NCBI GenBank assembly: GCA_019722365.1
Contig: JADFUC010001733.1
Coordinates: forward strand, 1 to 64,000
Origin: Lithospermum erythrorhizon
Taxonomy: Eukaryota; Streptophyta; Magnoliopsida; Boraginales; Boraginaceae
DNA length: 64,000 nucleotides
Direction: 5' to 3'
Position 1 is the stretch's first letter. The number at the start of each line of letters is the position of its first letter. The position numbers were made by a program, and so were the translations under genes. Below the pieces are notes generated by a model. That model searched no databases and had not been told where the DNA came from. It saw only the letters and a list, made by a program, of their open reading frames with translations. Positions 57,739 to 64,000 of this stretch are shown piece after piece.

Positions 57739-58540
57739 ATGGATGTAGAGGATATTCAAAATCTACTTAATTGCTCCCTCAATGAGGATGAGGCTGCTCC
57801 GATTCAGTTAGAGGAGGAAGATCTGTCGGAGGGTATAATTTTTTGTGAATCAAGTGTCTATGTTAAAGTTCACTCGGAAAGAGATTCCTTTGTTAGCCTT
57901 CCAGGCTTTAGTATGACTACAGGAAGGGCATGGAATTGTAAGGACTTGAGAGTGTTTCAGGGATCAATTCTTCATGTCTTCTTTTCCTCGCAAAAGGATA
58001 AGGATCGAGTTTTTGGCACAAGGTCCATGGAGCTATGACATCAAATTATTGATCATGGAGAGTTGGAGGAGGTATTTCGATCCACTTCAATGTGAATTCA
58101 ACTCATGTGCATTCTAGGTGCAGGTTAAAGGTTTGAAGAAGGAATATTACACAAGAGATGTTGCGAGTAAGATGGGAAATACATTCCAGGATTGTGATAC
58201 GGTTGAATTACGTGCAGACAAGCAAGGGAATAAGTTTTTTAGACTCCATGTTAAAGCGTGTCTTTGTTCGCCTCTTAGGCCTTTGGCTACGTTTAATGTT
58301 GGTGAGGAGGTGGTTGTTGGATATCTCACTTATGAAAGATTCCCACACTTGTGTTTTCACAGTGGGCGTATGGGCCATCTGATTCGTCAATGTCCGAAAC
58401 TTGTGGCGGGGACAAATTTCAAATCAAAAGTGGTGTATGGGTTGTGGATCAAAGCCCCGATGGAGAAGACTTGGGTGGAGTTTCGATTAGAAGAAGATGT
58501 TGTTGATCTATCTGATAGAGGAGAAGAGGACCTCTGAATA
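57739..58540 (+). pseudogene. LINE ORF1 (DUF4283 plus CCHC knuckle)
   Basis: First part, 57,739-58,038: an N-terminal acidic region and the DUF4283 fold (RAWNCKDLRVFQGSILHVFF, then the KDKDRVFG stretch). It passes into WSYDIKLLIMESW in another frame near 58,035-58,070. Second part, 58,118-58,537: VKGLKKEYYTRDVASKMGN and LTYERFPHLCFHSGRMGHLI followed by RQCPK, the zf-CCHC_4 knuckle, with its second cysteine replaced by serine. ORF1 proteins bind LINE RNA. One frame change and one stop separate the halves. Confidence 0.85.
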
Positions 58541-59049
58541 GAAGACGCCATACACAATCATTGTTGGAGTAACTACAAAAGGATGATAATGTCCTGGCAG
58601 AGAATAGTGCCCCTAAGATTGCGAATCAACCTCTTATTTTGGGAATATTTAGGGGATGGGATTGCGAATTAAAATCAATCATTTGATTTGGGCAACGAGA
58701 ATCAAGGTGATTCAAATCTAAATGTTAAAGCGGGGAAGGGACTTCATAGGCTAATAACCCATGAAAATAGAACCGAGGCAAACCAGACTGAGGCTGGCTG
58801 TACGTCATTCCCTAGACTCTGGGGTGCAGAAACTTGATTTATTTAAATTTCCAAACTAGGGGCAGGGGTCCAAAGGAGAGCTAGCCCACTAGATCAGAGA
58901 AGAAAGTTATCGATGATGGAAGAGCCCATTCCAAAAAGCCGGATTTTCTTCAAGGATGGTCATTCTAGCAATTTATAGCTCAAATATTTCTCCAAGTAAG
59001 GCCAAACTCCGATGAGGTTAAAGGGTTTCTTCTTCAAAATGTGCCTCGT

Positions 59050-59560
59050 ATGGTGAGGGCTGCGGCGCGGTCTGGTAGATCTGTTTGGAACATGGGGTTG
59101 GGCCACCCACAGTAGTGCGATCACGCCCAGTGATATCTAAAAGCCTGGAGTTGGTTTTCCTTATCAAAACCAAACTTTGGAGAAAGGAATTGGATAGTGA
59201 CAAACTATTTTGAAAATACTTGTATGTCAGCGGATAGAAGGCAGAGGTTGGTTTCCCTATTAGCCCAGGCACGGGATATTGAGGTAGAGATTATTCTTGC
59301 CAACACGTCATATTGAGGCTTTGATCAAGGAATTTGACTGCCTTGGGCTGAAATGGAAGCTGTGGACATAATAGAGATTTGACAAAAGCAAAACATTCAT
59401 GGAATCATTGAGGTTTCTTAACGAACTTTGCTCGCTGACCTACTAAGTTTATTGGTGACTTTAATGAAGTGATTACGACTCTGAGAACATGTATCTCCTT
59501 GCTTGGTGGTCTCGGTCCGCAGCGAATGAGACAAATTTACATTCAGAGTCTGTGAAGGGT
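59050..59560 (+). pseudogene. LINE ORF2 endonuclease domain remnant
   Basis: GLGHP at 59,096-59,110, and ELVFLIKTKLWRKELD-type text at 59,150-59,200, match the start of plant LINE endonucleases (..VRGLG.P.TV..L...VFLIETK). IGDFNEVI at about 59,451-59,475 is the conserved GDFN motif, and RMRQI near 59,525 follows. This APE-like domain nicks target DNA. Frames shift between motifs. Confidence 0.72.
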
Positions 59561-60529
59561 TGTAAAAGGAATCTCATGAGGTTTTCTTTTACATTGGCAA
59601 CAATTTTATATCTCCATAGTCTACCAGGGCTAGATTGGATAGGAGTTTGATTAGCAAATATTGGATAGAGCTTTTTCCAGATGTTGAGTTAATGCATCTC
59701 TCAAGAAACACTTCGGATCATTTCAAAGGCGCTTAACATGCAGGGCATGAAACTCTTTCAGTTATTCCACGAACTAGGTTTAGATTTGAAGTCTTGGTGC
59801 TTGATGAGGAGAGTATAGAAGTAGTGCAAGCCTTGAGATAAATCGATAAGAAAAGGTGATGCATTATAACTTAACTCTTTTAGATTTAAGCATTAGATTA
59901 GGTTTACTCAGTGGGCAGGGATGTTTGAGTGTTAAGGCAAATATTATTAGCGAGGAATTGGACGTTGTTCTCAGCGAGGATTACAAATCAATCAAATGCC
60001 AAGTTATTGCTAAGCGAAAGATGTCATGCTTACATTAGGCGGATGAAGGCATATATTGGAGTAACGAGGCTCAGAATGGAATGGAAGGTCAGGGATAGAA
60101 ATGTGTATACTTTAAATGGCATTTAAGGCAGGAGGGGCAAAGAGAACCTCGTCATTTGCATTCCTGAAATAGAAGTTGAGATAAGGGAGAAATTCAAAGT
60201 ATGTTGGTACTACACGGAAAGGCTGTTTCGGCTTGATGAGGTATGTCACCGTTTAGTCTTTGGTATCCCGTGATTCATAACAAACAAACCAGCATGCTTG
60301 AGATGGATTCGTCTTAGCGGATGTTAAAAGCGACCTTTTCGCGCGGTATGGTAGGAGGCCTTGAGGACTGGTGTTTGTCGCCCAATTCTTTCTGATATTA
60401 TTAGGATATTGTAGGAATGGATCTAGGGCATATGGTTCTAAACGTCCTTAATAATGGAGTCTTCTTAAGGGCCATTTAATTTCCTTTAATCAACAGAACA
60501 AAAAATTCGAAAAACCGGTCATGCTATTT

Positions 60530-61310
60530 CAGTTTATTCATGGCTTTATGTAATTCAGTTGCGAAGGTTATTACTTAAAATCACTTTAGATTAAAAGTAT
60601 TTTTCCTGCATTATCTCGAGTCACAAAGTGCGCTTTTGTCTTTAATAATTTCATCCACGGATAACGTTATTGTCACATGAAGTGCATCGTAAATAGAAAA
60701 TGGAGGTGGGGTGTATGTCCGTAAAGTTGGACATCTTTGAAGGCAGCATATGACAAAATAGAATGGAGCTTCTTGAAAGATATGATGGGGCAACTTAATT
60801 TCATCTCTAAATGGATCAATCTTATCATGAATTGTGTAATTAAGCATTGATAAATGGGAACAACGAGGTTTCTTGAGCACGAGGTTGACAAAGACCCGTC
60901 TCTCCGTAATTGTTTTTATTATTTGCATAGAGTTTGATTTCGTTGTTAAATGATATTGTGTGGATCGAGGAGATTGAGGAGAAGCGTAATATTGTGGATT
61001 AATTTGATCGAATTTCACATATCGTATTTCTGGGATGATACCGCTTCTTTTGGGACAGAGGCTACATTTAGAAGCTTTAAAGTTCAAGCAAATTTTGGGC
61101 AATATGAAAAATGGTCCGGGCAAGCTTATTAGTCCCATTAAAATGAGTTTAGTCCCAAAGTTGCTGGGGATACCAGGGAAGCAATCTCGGCTATTTTGAG
61201 TATGCAGGCTTCAATCGTGACAAATACCTAGGACTCCGAGTGCCCGTGGCGGGTGGTATCTTTAGCCATGGTTGATAGAGTTAAGTCTTGATAGTAGATT
61301 GGGAAGTCAC
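60530..61310 (+). pseudogene. LINE ORF2 reverse transcriptase remnant
   Basis: SAFV (60,622) then AHEVHR-like text, SVKLDIFEGS (60,718-60,748; usual VKLDMSKAYD), NRMELLER or EWSFLKDMMGQLNFISKWIN text (60,760-60,830), a damaged FADD box at about 61,025-61,050 (reads FWDD in one frame), EKWSGQA near 61,105-61,130, and a DKYLGL...VGG-type stretch at 61,220-61,255. The order and spacing fit the plant L1 clade. The active-site aspartates are partly kept but the frame is lost. Confidence 0.78.
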
Positions 61311-61619
61311 AGGTTATTGTCGAAAAGTAGGAGAAATGAAATTTTCATTAAATGGAATTATTGAAGCCGTCACCGCCTCTGCATCTGTTGATGCTTTACA
61401 TGGCTTTAAAATTATGCAATGAAATTAAAGCTAAGTCTTTGGTGGGGAGGAGATCTGAAAACGTAATATACGCTCGAACTGTGGGGCAATTGGGGCAAAA
61501 TCAAGTTATGCTTGGAAAAGTGTAATAACTATTAGAGGCTTAATTTTTCAAGACATCGATTATCGAATTGGGGATGAAGTTAGGATGGTTCATTTATACG
61601 TAGTGCAGCGAAATGCTCC

Positions 61620-61699
61620 GAATGGCGCACCACCAGTGGTTAGGGCCCAGGTGACTTCGTGAGTATGGTTGGATTCATTGTAAGGGGTGGTGGGTGGGG

Positions 61700-61740
<41 letters not shown>
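61620..61740 (+). mobile_element. tRNA-derived SINE with poly-A tail inside the LINE
   Basis: GGCGCACCACCAGTGGTTAG (about 61,624-61,643) resembles a pol III A box and GGTTGGATTCATTG (about 61,666-61,679) a B box. A GT-rich tail and 33 A residues (61,707-61,739) follow. LINE coding resumes directly after the tail (WSKLPITPPVEEYKYWKVTD). The LINE text before the insert (IGDEVRMVHLYV) leads into it. The left border and target-site duplication are not exactly defined. Confidence 0.65.
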
Positions 61741-61744
61741 ATAC

Positions 61745-62430
61745 ATGGTCTAAATTACCAATAACTCCTCCAGTGGAAGAATACAAGTATTGGAAAGTTA
61801 CAGATCTCACAGACGGTAAAATAGGGGTATATTGATACGGTCGGGTCTATTTTCTATGATACAGATCAACAAGTAATTTTGCAAATACCCCTACCCAATC
61901 TACACAAATCGGACACATCAGTTTGGGGAAAACATCCAAGGGGCGTATTTACAGTTAAAGGAGCATATGAACTATATGGATCTATAGTCACAACCGAGAC
62001 ATAATCATCCACTATCAGGTGGATAATGCAAGGTTTTATAATCGGATTTGGGGGATTAAGTTTTGAAGATAATCAATTTCTTTGTGGAGCTATGCAGTGT
62101 TCTTCTACAGTTGACAATCTAGTCAAACGGAAAATCAACATTCCTCAGGATTGTAAGTTTTGGCAACATCATTCAGAAAATATAATGCATGTCTTTAATT
62201 CATGTGTTTATAGCAGAGAAATATGCAAAGAACTTACAATTTCGGAGAGAATCGAAGGGGCTCATGATTTCAGAGATCTAATTGATCTTAGGTGGAGAAT
62301 TACCCTTGATGTGGCATCTCAGTCTCTTTGGGTTGTTTGCCTAGGATCCGGGGAGGATTTTTCTCTCTATGGACCATTGGGCATAGGGGATTGATGGATT
62401 TGTGAATTGAGATTTGGGGCTTTGGAGTGG
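61745..62430 (+). pseudogene. LINE ORF2 C-terminal region (zf-RVT)
   Basis: After WSKLPITPPVEEYKYWKVTD comes IFYDTDQQVILQIPLPNL (61,850-61,905) and VWGKHPRGVFTVKGAYELYG (61,922-61,981), then TVDNLVKRKINIPQDCKFWQ with HHSENIMHVFNSCVYSREIC (62,110-62,228). This is the zinc-binding zf-RVT domain found at the end of plant L1 ORF2 proteins, followed by the usual downstream text. One open frame runs from 62,026 to 62,394. In the zinc-binding pattern the second Cys of the C-x2-C pair reads as Q. Confidence 0.82.
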
Positions 62431-62503
62431 ACTAAGTTTTTGTAAGAAGGATTGGGTCCGAGTTTTTTAACTTGGGTGCAAACCTTGTTGTTCTTCCACT
62501 ATC

Positions 62504-62815
62504 AAGTTTCTTTGTGGTTATGGTGTCAAGATAGATTTCCTCTCGTTATCAAGATGGAAAACTCCAACATCATGACGGTGCCACATGTATCCTCGGCATA
62601 AATAACTCGATCTCCTTTCATGAGCTATTACTGAAACTCACTGAAATATGTGGAGAAATAGTTAGTCTGTTAAAATGTCAATTACCAGCAAAGGACCTGC
62701 AAGCCCTTATATCAGTTACCTCAGATGAAGATCTTACTATATGATTAAGGAATATGATAGAGTTGCATCATCATCTTCAATGAAGAAAATAAATTTAGAG
62801 ATGAGAATTCCAAGA
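62504..62815 (+). pseudogene. PB1-domain gene fragment
   Basis: KFLCGYGVKI (62,504) shifts frame to QDGKLQHHDGATCILGINNS, ISFHELLLKLTEICGEIVSL, KCQLPAKDLQALISVTSDED (62,550-62,741), then after a single-base frame loss MIKEYDRVASSSSMKKINLE. This is a PB1 (octicosapeptide/Phox/Bem1) domain of the plant type: the basic KFLCSYGG start, the G(E)TR..G loop and the acidic SDEDL..MI.EYDR end. Plant PB1 proteins include kinases and small adaptors; what followed this domain is not recognisable. It lies between the end of one LINE and the ORF1 tail of another, on the same strand. Confidence 0.8.
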
Positions 62816-63430
62816 CAAAGGAAAATAGATCTATATACGATTTAGATGGAATAAGGCCGCATAAAAAGTCGGTGCCTCCAAATATTGACGATCTTAAGAA
62901 ATCTAGAGAAACTCAAAGAAATCTATTTGGAAAGTCACGGGAATTTATATCTTTAAAGATCCCACAATTGCCACTTTGTCAAGAAACTCATGAGACCCAG
63001 GTAAAAAATCCGAGCTTAATCTCTTTTAGGTGTAGAAAATCTGGTAACTTGATGAAAGTTGATTCAAGATTAGTTTGTTCTTGTATCAAATCAAAGAATT
63101 TCTCACATAATAGTAGAAAGGAAGAGATTACCAACAAGAATATAGAATAGAAAAAAGACGTCTAAGAGGGCAATTCATTATCTTTGCTCTCGGAGATTAA
63201 TAAGATTAATGTGGATGTATAAATGATAAAACCAGGTGAGCATTTAGAGAATTGAGATCCTCTACCTAGCAGAAAATAAAAACCAGAGAAATCATGTCAG
63301 TGCAATTGGACCTATTCGTAAGGGAGAACGCTTGTTAGATCACAGAGATGATGATTTCATTATATCTACTTCCACTTCAACATTGAACAATCTTTCTAGC
63401 AATAAAAGAAAAGGTTCAGAGTAAAGACTC
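62816..63430 (+). other. Unassigned coding-like stretch between PB1 fragment and second LINE
   Basis: An open frame at 62,872-63,150 reads MPPNIDDLKKSRETQRNLFG ... RKEEITNKNIE, basic and polar, with no domain I know. Its frame can be followed back from KTKENRSIYDLDGIRPHKKS (about 62,815-62,870). It could be the continuation of the PB1 gene or the ORF1 of the next LINE. The window does not decide. Confidence 0.35.
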
Positions 63431-64000
63431 AACTTGAGGAAGACAACTATGGAACCAGCAGCGAAAAGAACAAAGATCATCCGGATAAAGCGACTTCGCG
63501 ATGATTCATTCTTAGAGGAGTTGTCGAATCCAGCTAAGAAGAAACTCAAACCATCTCAGTACGATGGGCTTGATTTTTTGAACAGTGAAATTCTAGCCAG
63601 TAAGGAGGAACCTATTGTTATGATGCTTCCCATCAAAGACAATGCAAATTAGAAAAGGTAGATGTTAAGCCATTGGGTTGGGATGACCATGAATCCCAGA
63701 GCTCAAAAGGATTAATCAACATCTTGACTATAAGGGGACAAAATACTAGTATGATTTTCAATTTTAATGGTCCAGGTATGGCTCTAACCGCTACTAAATC
63801 AGGTATGTCTTTATCTCGTACTCACTCTAACGTTGTGGGATATTCTGAAAGGGTTTTGGTCATTTTCTCTCAACAACCCCAATACCCCTTATAATATCTT
63901 TAGTTGAAACTGTCGAGGAATAAGAAAATCTTCAATAGTTAAGCTACTTCAATTCAATTCTTCTTTCAAATCTGATAGTAGATTCTACTTTAGCTTCGTT
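63431..64000 (+). mobile_element. Second L1-like LINE: ORF1 tail and ORF2 start, cut by window end
   Basis: The open stretch at 63,434-63,652 (KRLRDDSFLEELSNPAKKKL, DFLNSEILASKEEPIVMMLP) and the next at 63,673-63,894 have the composition and spacing of an L1 ORF1 C-terminal tail. At 63,898-63,990 the text FS-stop-NCRGIRKSSIVKLLQFNSS is the ORF2 endonuclease start (usual FSWNCRGIG), with the tryptophan codon TGG read as TGA (63,905-63,907). The rest lies outside the window. Confidence 0.65.

Larger units (their letters stand above)
57500..62430 (+). mobile_element. L1-like LINE, plus strand, interrupted by a SINE
   Basis: ORF1 (57,739-58,540), endonuclease (about 59,050-59,560), reverse transcriptase (about 60,530-61,310) and a C-terminal zf-RVT region (about 61,850-62,400) occur in order on the plus strand with no LTRs. 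This is the plant L1-clade layout. A SINE with a poly-A tail sits in ORF2 at about 61,620-61,740. The 5' end may lie near 57,500 in a CT-rich leader. No poly-A tail is visible at the 3' end near 62,430. Frames are broken throughout. Confidence 0.85.

Noticed and set aside
58147..58390. Minus-strand and alternate-frame ORFs over LINE ORF1
   Set aside because: Shadows of the DUF4283/CCHC reading on the plus strand.
1..64000. CRISPR arrays, bacterial operons, defence islands or prophage
   Set aside because: No regularly spaced repeats with unique spacers, no ribosome-binding-site-led operons, and every recognised gene or element is plant nuclear in type.

Overview
The window is nuclear DNA from a flowering plant, most likely a eudicot. 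The evidence is a host gene split into 15 small GT/AG-bounded exons, encoding a plant-type mitochondrial serine hydroxymethyltransferase, surrounded by plant-lineage Ty1/copia, Ty3/gypsy (Tat-like and Tekay-like), PIF/Harbinger, L1-like LINE, SINE and MITE sequences. I cannot name the genus. No bacterial-type operon, CRISPR array, rRNA or convincing tRNA gene was found.

Layout. (1) 1 to about 24,430 is one Tat-like Ty3/gypsy element read on the minus strand. Its gag start and LTR promoter side lie at 24,300-24,430, its pol domains run leftward to about 11,080, and an extra ORF on the opposite strand lies at 517-1,351 and 10,111 onward. Two copia elements of one family sit inside it in opposite orientations. 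Copia-1 (1,352-10,105, minus strand) is flanked by the 5-bp duplication GGTGA. Copia-2 (15,288-23,291, plus strand) is flanked by CAAGT and splits the gypsy gag. (2) 24,430-30,780 is AT-rich spacer with a PIF/Harbinger remnant (intact Myb-like ORF abutting a truncated transposase), a CACTA-like terminus and a TA-flanked MITE. (3) 30,781-39,023, minus strand, is the serine hydroxymethyltransferase locus, with a 4.2-kb intron 2, a MITE in intron 1 and a 134-bp terminal-inverted-repeat element about 610 bp upstream of the ATG. (4) 40,346-49,735 is a Tekay-like chromovirus with 2.4-kb LTRs, plus strand. (5) 49,736-56,085 holds a copia reverse-transcriptase fragment, a poly-A tract and a probable solo LTR with a minisatellite. 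(6) 57,480-64,000 holds an L1-like LINE interrupted by a SINE, a PB1-domain gene fragment, and the start of a second LINE.

Almost every mobile-element reading frame is broken. In the host gene, exons 1-3 and 10-15 translate perfectly, but exons 4-9 carry frame-breaking scrambles while most of their splice sites survive. Damage of this patchy kind also separates paired LTRs. It may mean pseudogenisation or poor consensus sequence; the window alone cannot decide. The points most worth a second look are the doubly nested retrotransposon, the antisense ORF, the half-intact host gene, the fused Harbinger remnant and the PB1 fragment between LINE parts.
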